DNA of 64,000 nucleotides, taken from assembly GCA_018292915.2 (NCBI GenBank), contig JACVVK020000224.1, positions 881,001 to 945,000 on the forward strand, given 5' to 3'. Numbering within the stretch: the stretch's first letter is position 1; every line of letters starts with the position of its first letter. The notes below the pieces were generated by a model. The model saw nothing but the letters and a program-made list of their open reading frames with translations. It did no database searches and was not told the origin of the DNA. This DNA is from Batillaria attramentaria. Taxonomy: Eukaryota; Mollusca; Gastropoda; Batillariidae. This document shows, one piece after another, positions 1-10,300 of this stretch. Both the position numbers and the translations under genes were made by a program.

Positions 1-50
1 GACCCGAGCATTGGAAGTCCAACGCTCTACCATCTCAACTTGGGGGTATC
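1..50 (-). repeat. tRNA-derived SINE head, truncated by window edge
   Basis: The first 50 bases resemble the reverse complement of a tRNA-like SINE head. They match the stretch at about 2011-2055 (GACCCGAGCATTG followed by AGTCCA and a CTCTACCA-like block). The rest of the copy lies outside the window. Low copy quality and lack of context make it a relic, not a tRNA gene. Confidence 0.5.
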
Positions 51-235
51 TGGTCGCACATTCCGGATCTATAAATAGACGGATTTATTGACTTTAGTTG
101 TCACCTGCCAACATGGTTTGGATCAAAAGAACTCGTATCATGTGGGCATGCGGCCAATGAATAAGCAACGCTCAAATTGCGCATCGAAGCTGCCCCAGAT
201 TAATCAGGTACATTCCCAGTGCTAGCAGGAGTCAC

Positions 236-237
<2 letters not shown>

Positions 238-274
<37 letters not shown>
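238..274. repeat. (GA)n microsatellite
   Basis: Uninterrupted GA dinucleotides directly upstream of a SINE tail fragment. Confidence 0.95.
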
Positions 275-276
<2 letters not shown>

Positions 277-284
277 CGGGGGTG

Positions 285-385
285 AGTGTTTAGGAGTTTA
301 ACGTCCTTTTTCTTCACCCCGTATTGGTGATATCAACGACGGGGCACCGAGAAAAGGTCAGAACAAATATTTAGTTCCAGCCGGG
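285..385 (-). repeat. SINE 3' tail fragment
   Basis: Reverse-oriented tail carrying GAGTTTAACGTCC, a GGTGATATCA-like block and AACAAATATTTAG. The same blocks occur in plus orientation at 50005-50095 (AAATATTTGTGCTGGC ... GGACGTTAAACTCC). The tRNA-like head is missing, so this is a truncated copy. A second (GA)n tract follows at about 414-476. Confidence 0.6.
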
Positions 386-411
386 GGGTGGGGATGGGGG
401 TAGGGTGGGTG

Positions 412-413
<2 letters not shown>

Positions 414-476
<63 letters not shown>
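414..476. repeat. (GA)n microsatellite
   Basis: About 31 GA units. The short open frame across it is only the repeat translated as Arg-Glu. Confidence 0.95.
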
Positions 477-478
<2 letters not shown>

Positions 479-599
479 ATTCTTATTTAACAACGGTGGA
501 ACTGTTCACGCAGAGGTAATTTTTCGTCTTCAAGAACAAACAACAACAACAACTCATCAGAAACAACAAACAGCAGAGGTGCCAAACCTGGCGTGCTGA

Positions 600-1302
600 T
601 ACTGATAGACAGTGATAAGACCTATGCACGTATACCATCTTAAATGACCTTGACTCAAGGTCAAGGTCTTTAAAACAGTCTGCAGGGAAATTTTACATTT
701 GCATTTTCTCAGAATCTAGAAGGATTAGAAGCCTCAAACTATGTGCGATAATTGACATTGGCAGCACCTTTACAGACATACCTGTGTTCGGTGACTTTTA
801 GTCAAGGCCAAGGCCATGCAAGCGTTTTTTTTTTTTTTTTTTTTTGGGGGGGGGGACTTTAACGTTGGCATTTTCTCCAAAACAACAAATAATAGAGGCA
901 CCAAACAAGGTATGATGATAAACAGCAATGAGACCTACATTTCTGAATGACTTGACCTTGAATGACCTTGACTGACCTTGACTGAAGGTCAAGGTCATTA
1001 AAGCTGTCTGTTATGAATTTTAACATTACTGTTTTCGGGGGAACTACAACTAATAGAGGCATCAAACTTGGCATGATGATAGACTTTGGTGAGATCTCAT
1101 TTGGATGACCTTGACCAAAGGTCAAGGCCATACAAACTGTTTCAGGGAAAATTGTAATAGTGCCAGGAACTCAGAGCGCCAGAGACACTTTACTTGGCAT
1201 AACAATGGATAGTGATAAGAGCTTTACAAATTAACATACTCTTGTGAATGACCTTGACCTGTGTCACAAGGGAGCCATGGAGGCTTCTGCCTCTCTAGTT
1301 AT
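600..1302 (+). mobile_element. Satellite-bearing Helitron-like element, copy 1
   Basis: It holds degenerate tandem monomers of roughly 150 bp, each centred on CAAGGTCAAGG/TGACCTTGA. Monomers alternate between a type with CATTAAAGCTGTCTG and a type with CCATACAAACTGTTT. The right end has GGAGGC-TTCT-GCCTCT followed by CTAG and then T. A short hairpin followed by CTRR is what a Helitron 3' end looks like. The left boundary is unclear and no Rep/helicase is encoded, so it would be non-autonomous. Two related copies occur at about 30860-32104 and 46195-47346. Confidence 0.55.
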
Positions 1303-1779
1303 GACCATGAAATAAACGACGCAGCCATAGAGGCAACAGCGTAACACGATCTTTTAAAAGGTTGTCGTGTTTGATGTTCCTTCACATAATGCAGATGTAT
1401 TGCAGCGACTGCATTGTGAACGCAGTGATCTGGAAAAATGGGTATTCCCCTCGGTTCCCCTCAGCTGCGTCGATCGATAAAAATCGCGTCGTCAATAGCA
1501 CCCGAAAACAGGGTTCCCCAATGCGTACTGTGAAAGTCATGCGTAAATGAAATCAGCTCGGATTTTTACCTTCTGTCTTTCTGGCACACTGCAAGGGATA
1601 TTGTGTTAGAGAGGCAGCAGAAGCAACTTCCTATTACAACATTTAAACTCCAAAGACGAGTACTGCTTTTAGTGTATATCTAACTATATCTAACTGAGTT
1701 TGATATGGGCTTTCTTCTACACCATGTTCTGATTGTTACTGTCGTTAAAAAGGGCGTTCATCTGTTCTCTTGTTTTAAC

Positions 1780-2075
1780 AAACCAGAGAGGTCGGCTTTA
1801 CATAATATGGCATAACATGCTTTGGCTGTGGATTTAACGTCCTTTTCCACAACACGAGAGAGATTCCAAGACCTTGCAACGAGGAAAACACACACACACA
1901 CACACACACCAAAACACAAACAAACAAACAAACTTACAAACAAACAACAATCCAAAAACAAAAACGAAACAACAGCAGAATTTGTTGTATTCCAGTCGGG
2001 ATTCGAACTCGCGACCCGAGCATTGAAAGTCCAGTGTTCTACCAGCTCGGCTCTCCGGCTTCACCTCCTAAACAT
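1780..2075 (-). repeat. tRNA-derived SINE, minus orientation
   Basis: On the minus strand a tRNA-like head lies at about 2075-2000. It has a box-B-like GAGTTCGAATCC, seen on the plus strand as GGATTCGAACTC. A tail ending in GGACGTTAAATCC lies at about 1840-1825. An (AC)n tract (about 1889-1910) and an AAAC-rich stretch lie inside. The family matches the pieces at 285-385, 50005-50095 and 56160-56300. Confidence 0.65.
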
Positions 2076-2103
2076 GAGCATTCGTATTAGTGCATTTGGC
2101 AAT

Positions 2104-2218
2104 CTGAGCACACACTGAATTAGGTTCCCAACTTGTTTCGTATTGCCAAGAGAGAGATTTGCAAGACAATCTCTCACTTGGCAAAACAAGTTGGGAACCA
2201 GATTCAGCGTGTGCTCAG
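2104..2218. repeat. Foldback hairpin (MITE-like)
   Basis: Two arms of about 50 bases are inverted copies: CTGAGCACACACTGAATTAG with GGTTCCCAACTTG on the left, and CAAGTTGGGAACC with GTGTGCTCAG on the right. They flank a short centre near 2160-2168. The arms match with few mismatches. No coding capacity and no clear target duplication were found. Confidence 0.8.
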
Positions 2219-2697
2219 GTTGCACCAATTTTCCTTATTTTCGTGGATACCTATTCAAGCGGATCTCTTTCAAAGTGAAGTTTTCCGGAGCCATTAACTT
2301 TTACGTGCAGTGGAGCTGAAAATGCGAAGTCTGAAGCACTAACTATGGCTAGTGCAAGCTGCCAGGCCTGCGATCTCCGAAACTGTTGAGAGAAATGAGA
2401 ATTTAATAAGATTAATGGACCTTGTGGCCATGACAAATCAAGAAAACAACATGAAATTAAAACCCCTCTATCAATCATATAGATTTTTTTTTCATAAAGG
2501 CAGTTCGGCTGTTCAGCAAAATGATTTCATGAGTGATCATACTGCGTTTTGTCTCAGCAGCGTCGAAGCTTTTTATGTTTCTGTCGACACGTACTTCCTG
2601 CTGCGGTGCAAATTAAAACAAACGTATACAAATCGATATATTGTGTACCGTAAGCGTGTTAAAAATAGAGCTTACATGATTAGTTCTCGTGGTTACC

Positions 2698-2808
2698 ACG
2701 AAAGAGACCACTCGATGATTATTTTTTTTGCCGTAGCTACTGAGCCTCCGACGAGCCTCTGGCGAGGCAGCTACGGCAAAAATTGAAACATCCAGTGGTT
2801 TCTTTCGT
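2698..2808. repeat. Foldback hairpin (MITE-like)
   Basis: Inverted arms read ACGAAAGAGACCACT...TTTGCCGTAGCT on the left and AGCTACGGCAAA...AGTGGTTTCTTTCGT on the right. The loop, of about 30 bases, holds a further GAGCCTC repeat. It is a compact non-coding foldback unlike the hairpin at 2104. Confidence 0.8.
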
Positions 2809-3474
2809 TAATCACGTGAGCTGTTTGTACCACCAGCATTCAGAATCTTAGCTCTGGTAGCATACATTTTCTGCGACATTTTATTTTTCTGGTAGGGTGG
2901 CTAGTGAGTTACGTACCCCCTCAAAATTCTGCGCACTGACTTGTGAGAAAGTGATGCGTGGAGCAGTTGAAAGTACTTTATGTTAAGAAGAATATCATTC
3001 AAACTATGTGCTCATGTACTGACATTCAACAGTGCACTCACAAATACTTCGGAGAGTTAACTCGCTGAAAATTTGCACTGGCGAGTGGTGTAAAAAAATA
3101 ATATTCAATCTTGGCGCTACGGGGTACCTTCTGTCGAGTTAGACACGAAATTCCAGGGTACATGCCGTCGGTGTCCCTGCCAAAACTAATGTGCGTTGAT
3201 CAATGCGCAGACAATGAGCTTTTACAGAGACATCTGCGTCATTATGACGACAATTGTCCCCATTTGAATTTTGATATGCAGCATTGCCTGATCGCTTCTT
3301 TTGAATTCAGTGACCACGACGACCTTCCTGGTTCCACATGTTAGTGATCGTTTTGTCATCTGAATGCAAGGTCATGTATTGATCGTGGAAAAATCCAGAT
3401 GCATTACAATATTATCCTTCCTAGATCTGAAATCAATGTGGATATTCCGAAGCGCAAACACACAGAAACCATGT

Positions 3475-3530
<56 letters not shown>

Positions 3531-3920
3531 GCACGCACGCATCCCTCTGTGTCACCCAATTGCCCGCATACACTAAATCCAAAATGCGTAATACAACATA
3601 GAGTGTAACCTGAAAGGAAATAACAGTAATGGCCGCTGTATGCTGTGTCGTGGAAGTGGAGAGATGGGAGATCGATTGCTTGAGGCAGGTGGTACATTCT
3701 GCTTTGCAAAGCCACGTACGACTCCCCCACTTTGCAAACTGGCTCTGCTTTGTGGCCTCTCCTTCCCGACATAATACCCACAGCACTCAGACCCCGCCAT
3801 CGCTCTGTTCAGAGTTGCTCGCCAGGTTACCAGCAAAACACCTCCGACTGGTCGAGCAGGAAACTTCAATGAAACCCTGTGCCAGATTAGGAGCTGAATT
3901 ACAAAATGCATGTAGTAATG

Positions 3921-3982
<62 letters not shown>

Positions 3983-5073
3983 CATATGCTTTGTGTTTTA
4001 TTGATGTCTCTCGCATTATTTTATGTGTGATGCGCTCGCTCTCGTTTGATTTATGAAACAATGGATAATCGCTGTTTTCTTTTGCATTTTCGTTCTTCTG
4101 TACTTAGTTTTGTTGCCACTTCTGCCTAAATTATACCTTCTGGCGATTTGAATAGGGTTAAAATTATATTAAAAAACAAGGCTTTAGAAAATACAGCCAA
4201 TGTATCCTTTCTAGCACGCAATAGCCAGTATAGGAATGATACTGCAGATGACGTAAGTACTATTTCCATTTAGGTCTGCTCTTCACAATCAGTAGAATCT
4301 GACGAACTCAAATGTTATGTCCAATAATCATTACTGACTACACAGGACAAGGAAGCTCCACAGTGCGGTCAGTCGTCTCCAAAAGGTATTGTCACGTGTT
4401 CGATATCGGGCATGCGCTATGCTTTCTGAGCTGCACAGCCTATTGTGTTCGTGATCATTATTTAGGGTTGAAACCCGGAAGTAACGGCTCACACGTCTCG
4501 CCGGCAGGATCGGCGATGGGTGCGTTTTCCCCCTACACTTAGGAGAACCATCTATAGTCTTACACGCTGATACCGTGTCCACAACAGACTCTATATTGGA
4601 AGCGCAGCATGGGTCAAAATGGTAAATACACTTACTTACTCTCATTTTCCTCGATCCACCGAACGATGGATCAGCTGATTGGTTAATTGAGTAATTGATT
4701 GAATGAACGTTGATGTGATTGATTGACTGACTGATTTTAGCTACCCTAACCACCAGTTCTGAGCTGCTTCGTAAAAATAGGACACTACAGAATCCGAATC
4801 GCACTTAAACCTCATTACAAATGCCAAGACTTTGCAGTAACATTGGGCAGACAGTCTTTACGTCATCTCGAAAATCGCTAGCAGGATTTGTCGAAATTTA
4901 TCGTGTAAGGCTAGGTTTCGAGGGGAAAAAATATCGATTTTTCCGCCCAAATTTTGTTTCCATTCTGACCACATTTATATTCATTGATGCACAGATTTTT
5001 AAAAATTCTTTTGTCTTAAAAAAAGTACCAAATATCACAATATGCACAACAGTGTCAAGAACATAGATATATA
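2809..5073. other. Intergenic stretch with microsatellites only
   Basis: No gene is recognisable. It contains an (AC)n tract with an ACGC extension at about 3478-3540 and a (GT)n tract at about 3921-3980. The open frames here are short, overlap on both strands or run through microsatellites, and none shows a known domain. Confidence 0.7.
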
Positions 5074-5078
5074 GTTAT
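5074..5078. other. Left target-site duplication GTTAT of the LTR element
   Basis: GTTAT directly precedes the 5' LTR. An identical GTTAT directly follows the 3' LTR at 13666-13670. A 5-bp duplication is usual for Ty3/gypsy integrases and fixes both element ends. Confidence 0.95.
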
Positions 5079-6635
5079 TGTGACAAACCGCATTTATGGG
5101 GTTTTCATTGATTATGTGGTTGCCGTTTTCAAAAGTGTATTTTCATGTGTAGTGTTAACTAGTGTTTTAGACAGGTAGTACTGTACTGGAGTTTATCCCA
5201 GTCTACCTAACGTTTTCACGTGCGGGAAAATGCTTATGCACGGCTATAGCGGTTGCTTGAGTTTTACTCTGTACTAGAGACTGTTGTAACACAAGTAGAC
5301 CTGAGTTGTTGTCAGCTTACGAAGTGAGCAATTGCGACAAAGATTGTGCGCAGTCCTACTATTGACCGGTGGAGGGAACAGGTCTCTTTTTTTTTCCCAC
5401 CCGGCTTCTTTGTGTTCCGTATGCCATAGCGCTACAGGTATGTTTGATTTTTGAATATTGTTTGTCTATTTCAAGACCAAGTGGATTGTTTGTTAACCCT
5501 ATGGGTAACTTGATGCTATTATGATGTATATCTGATTTAGTTCTGAATGTTGGACTTCTCAAATGGTTATTTAAATGAGAGAATTTTTGGTACGATGTTT
5601 TGAACTTCATTCTTGTGAGGAATCAGTTGTGAGAATATGGTTTGAGGTTGATGATGAGGATATAAGTTTGAACTGTTTGATATTGTATAGGTACTTGGTA
5701 ACTGGAAGGTGAATTTGTTGAGAATTTCTGATATCAATTCATAACTGGAACTTTTGAGATCGATGTCAGATGTTATTGTTGTTGAAATGGAACTTTGTTC
5801 AGGATCAAAGTTAGTTTATGGAGAAGAAATACTATCCGAGATAGTGGTAGTAATTACGGGTTAATATTGTACAGGAACGACACCGGAGACCCGGTGAGCT
5901 GACCGCATAGTAGTATGTCCGCCTGATCAGCGTACACGACACCATGTTTGTCTACCCCGTCGTTGTGGAGCTTGAAGCCAGCGACGTGTGTTTGTCTCCC
6001 TTGAGATCACGTGCAGCCATCCCGTCGAGCGCCGTGTCAAGGTGGAGCTCTCCCTGAGTCTGATGGGGTACACCATCCTCAGCGTATTATTTGTGAAGGT
6101 GTCTGCGGTCCAGCATCGTTCAAGTCACTTCCAGAAGAAGTGCTTCCCTTCACTCATTCCAGGAGAAGGTGAGAAGATTTGAATCGCCCGGAATTCCCAG
6201 AGGAATCGTCTGGACTCGTGTATATATTTTCTATTCAAGACCAACAAGTCTTCACCCAGTCTGCAGCATCATTTTGACCAAGCTTGTTGAGTTCTGCTTG
6301 TTTATTTCACTTTATTCATTTCACATCTAATTGTGTATAGTAGTGGTTTTGTCCGCGTTGTAGTACATTTTATATCCAGGCACATATCCTTTGAATAACC
6401 GATGTGCTGGTGAAATTGGAGGCTTCTGTTTTTCAGCTGTGAATGTAATTAAGCCTTAAAATTACTTATTGATTCGTGTGATTATCTGTTTGTTTTTGTG
6501 TATAAAAGGTCTCAGTCAAAAGAATAACTACTTGCTTGTGTGTATGAAAGGGAGTGGATGACGTTTGCATGCGTGCCTTTCTGAATGTCTGTGATGTGAA
6601 AGCGGAGTGAAAGTGTGAGACCGCCTTACGTTACA
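5079..6635 (+). repeat. 5' LTR
   Basis: It begins TGTGACAAACCG and ends GTTACA (TG...CA). It matches 12110-13665 almost base for base. It differs at an A/T near 5161, a T/C near 5217, a poly-T length near 5390, a C/A near 6055, two bases near 6362-6368 and an A/G in the TATA-like box near 6504. At 1.56 kb it is long for the superfamily. Small open frames inside recur in both LTRs and are not thought to be genes. Confidence 0.96.
6501..6508 (+). promoter_or_regulatory. Putative LTR TATA box
   Basis: TATAAAAG lies 135 bp before the LTR end, a plausible place for a retrotransposon promoter, so R would begin about 30 bp downstream. The matching site in the 3' LTR (about 13531) reads TATGAAAG. 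Placement is inferred from motif and position only. Confidence 0.5.
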
Positions 6636-6636
6636 G

Positions 6637-6647
6637 TGGTGACCCCG
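6637..6647 (+). other. Primer binding site
   Basis: TGGTGACCCCG starts one base after the LTR terminal CA. A TGG start is what a PBS needs to pair with a tRNA CCA end. The complementary tRNA 3' end would read CGGGGTCACCA. I do not assign the tRNA. Confidence 0.85.
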
Positions 6648-7373
6648 TTTACGTCCCCTTTCATTTCAGTTCATTTTTGAAAAAAAAAGTTACTCGTGTT
6701 TTGTTTAGTTGTTGTTTAGTTGTTTTTGGAAAAAAAGAAAAAAGAAAAAAGACTCTCTCGTCTCTGCCTACTCTTTTGCGTTCATTAATTTCATTCTGAA
6801 TGTTTGTTAGTTGTTAGTTCCCGCCTCCAGGTGTGCGGGGTGGAGGCATTTTTTAAATGTTAGGTTCGCTTCCACGAGGGCCGAGTCTATTTTCCTGCCT
6901 GTTTGTACTATCCTCCTACTCTTTGCTACCTGTCCTGTTTAGTTTTTTGGATCTCTTCCATTCTATAGCGCCTTACTCCCTTTGTGTAGATTTGTGTAGT
7001 ACTGGGGCCTTTTATGTTTTAGATTGTCACAGCCAGTGATTTTGTGTGTGTGTGTGTGTGTGTGTGCATATTTTAGAAACAGTGATTAATTATTATTTTA
7101 CGTTAAATATTTTTTTGAAGTAGGAAGAAAACAAACTTAGAAGCTTTATTTACTTATATTTTGTGTGTGTGAGCATTGTGGCTGATTAATATTTTTATTC
7201 ACTAAGTGTAGTTTTGTATTGTGTTGTGTAAAAAGTGAATTGATTTTTCTACTTTGCATTTGTATAATCATTCGGTGATATTTGGTGGATTTTAATATAC
7301 TCTGCATTTGTTTTGTCACTCAGTGATACTTTGTCTATTTGTATCCTGCCTGGTATTTGCATTATCAGTCAGC

Positions 7374-10300
7374 ATGTCTGACGTACAGGACGAAAGGTTT
7401 GACATGTACATGGCACAAGGCCAAAAGTTAGGTCATACAGGTCAGGACCTAGAGAATTACATTGAAAAATGTCTTGAGAGAGATGAGAGAGCATTGGAAA
7501 GAGAGAAGGAAAAAGAAAGACAAGCATTGGAAAAAAAGATGGAGATCGAAAAAGAATTACAAATAGAAGAGTCAAAGAGATTAGCTGAAGAAAAAAAGAT
7601 GGAGATCGAAAGAGAATTACGAAGAGAAGAGCGAGAATTTGAGCTCAAGAAACATGAACTGGACATTAAAGCACTAGAGCTAAAGCAATCTGAGGACTCA
7701 GGTGATTTCAGTTCTCAGGCTTCGAACCGTGGTGGTCATCATGGCAGTTCTAAACCATTCAACTTTCCTAAATTGCCCACATTTAAGGAAAGCATAGACT
7801 CTATTGATGCATTTCTGTACCGTTTTGAAACTCATGCAGAGGCTTTGAATTGGCCCAGGGAAAAATGGCCAGTGTTCCTTAGTGCAGTTTTGGAAGGCAC
7901 AGCACTCAGTCTGTATCATGGTTTGTGTGCGTCTGGCAAAGTTGAGTACGAGGTTCTGAAACAATGCCTTCTCACCAAATTTCAGTGCAGCGCCGAAGGG
8001 TTTCGTGAGAAATTCAGATCTTGTCGCCCAGAGGCTGAGGAGTCTTTCAAGTCGTACGGTACGCGAATGACTCACTTACTACAGCGGTGGATTGAATTGT
8101 CTGACACTGCTCATGATTATGATTCGTTGTTTGACATGATTTTGTGCGAGCAAATTTTGCAAAGCGTTTCCAAAGATTTGGCAGTCTTTTTGCGCGAGCG
8201 AAATTTGAAAACATCGAAACAGCTGCTTGAGCATGCCGAGAGCTACCGACTAGCTCGACCAAACAAAAACCTCGCGAGAAAAGCGGATGCGGGTCTAGCT
8301 GCGTCAGTAGCCGTCCCACCACTCAAAGATGAGAAGAAACACGGGAACAATCGGTACCGTGGTGGAAGAGGCAAGTCGCAAAATCTTCGCGGTAGTTACC
8401 AGAGTGGAAACTATAGCGGAAGCGATTCAGGTGGTTACTCTAATGACCAGAGTCAGCGGGGAGCCGCGTACACCCCTCGTAGAGGTCAAGGGCCGCGTGG
8501 TTCTCGAGGTCGTGGACAGTACCACGTGACTTACGGACAACAACAGCAACAGAACACAACTGACGGACAGATGGACGGACAAAGCACGAACGTACTGACA
8601 TGTTACAAGTGTCAAGGAAAAGGACACACTAAAAGACAATGTCCGAGTACGACATTTTACCCCCCAGTGAACTCAAACGCACAGAGCGCAAATTTGTCAG
8701 TTTTGTGTTCAGCTGCTGACGTTTTGAGTAAGCTGAAACTAGAGCAGGGAAACTGTAATGGCTTTAACTGTTCAGTGCTTCGTGACACAGGAGCTACAAC
8801 AGCAGGTGTGCGCAAAGAATTGGTCCGGCCACACCAATACTTAGGTCGGGATCAGTGGGTCATTTCTTTGGGAGGAAAGTCCGAATGTTTTCCTCTGGCC
8901 TTAGTTGACGTTGACACTGACTGTTACAAGGGACTACTTGAGTGTTGCGTGATTGACGATCCTGTGGTTGATCTGATCGTAGGGAATGTTCAGGGTGCGT
9001 CAGAGGTAACAGGCATTGTTGGAAATGTGCAATGTGCAGCAGTTATGACACGCTCTATTGCAAAGAAAGAGAAGTTGGCTCCAAAACCTCTCGCAGCTCC
9101 TATTCCTCAAATGTCAGTGACAAAAGATGATCTGTGCAAGTTTCAGCGTGAGGATGACTCGCTGAAACCTTTGTTCGAACTCGCACGCACAGGAGAGAAG
9201 AAAACTCTAGGTGCAAATTCTTTCTTCTTTGTCATTGAAGACGGCGTGTTGAAAAGATACTTCTACAAATCTTCCAAAGATTGTAGTGGAGAGGCACTGC
9301 CACAGATAGTAGTCCCAAAGACATTGAGACAGACAGTACTGACAACATCGCATGACGGGTTGTTAGCAGGACACTGTGGGATCAGACGTACTGTAAACAA
9401 AATACAGCACCGATTCTTTTGGCCAGGCTTATGCAGAGATGCCCAAGTGTTTGTACAAACATGCGACATTTGTCAGAAGGCAGAGCATAGGAGTAGAACA
9501 CCTCCCATCCCACTCGAGTTCATGCCTCGCATTCAGGAACCGTTCAAGCGAGTAGCCATTGACATAGTTGGTCCGATCAATCCCCCGACTGAGGAAAAAC
9601 ACAGATACCTGTTGACACTCATTGACGTAGCAACTAGGTTTCCGGAAGCAATCCCCCTGAGAAACATCGACACAGTCTCGGTAGTCGAAGCTCTTTTCTC
9701 GATTTTTGCACGTTTGGGAATCCCCGAAGAAATTCTGTCAGATAGAGGTTCTCAGTTCACTTCGGAGGTGATGGCAGAGTTCCGTAGATTACTGTCTATC
9801 AAAGGGGTACACACTTCACCATATCATGCCCAAGCGAACGGGATGGTCGAACGTTTTCATGCAACGTTGAAAGCTATGTTGAAAAAGCTTATGGTGAAAC
9901 AACCACGCCAATGGCACAGGTACATACAAGCTCTATTGTTTGCGTGCCGGGAAAGCCAAAACGAAAGTACGGGCTTCTCCCCTTTCGAGCTCTTGTTCGG
10001 CAGAAGACCTAGAGGTCCGATGGATCTGCTAGCTGACTCTATGCTAGAGAAATCGTCATCTGATGAAGAAAAGACAGTGTGTCAGCACCTAGTTGATCTT
10101 AAAACGATCATTGCAGACACGTGTCAACTCGCTCATGATGAGGTTGACAAGGCTAGGATTAAGCAGAAAGTCTATCATGACAGAAAAGCCAGAGACAGAA
10201 AGTTTGATGTCGGTGACGAAGTTCTGGTCATGTCCCCTACCGCATCTAATAAGCTTGATTTGCATTGGCACGGTCCTTTCAGAGTCACAGAACTAGTCGG

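Noticed and set aside
4331..4804. 157-codon minus-strand frame
   Set aside because: No domain, low-complexity Ser/Asn/Ile stretches and no splice or promoter support.
5988..6182. 64-codon frame present in both LTRs
   Set aside because: Shared because the LTRs are near-identical, with no known domain and no expected protein in an LTR.
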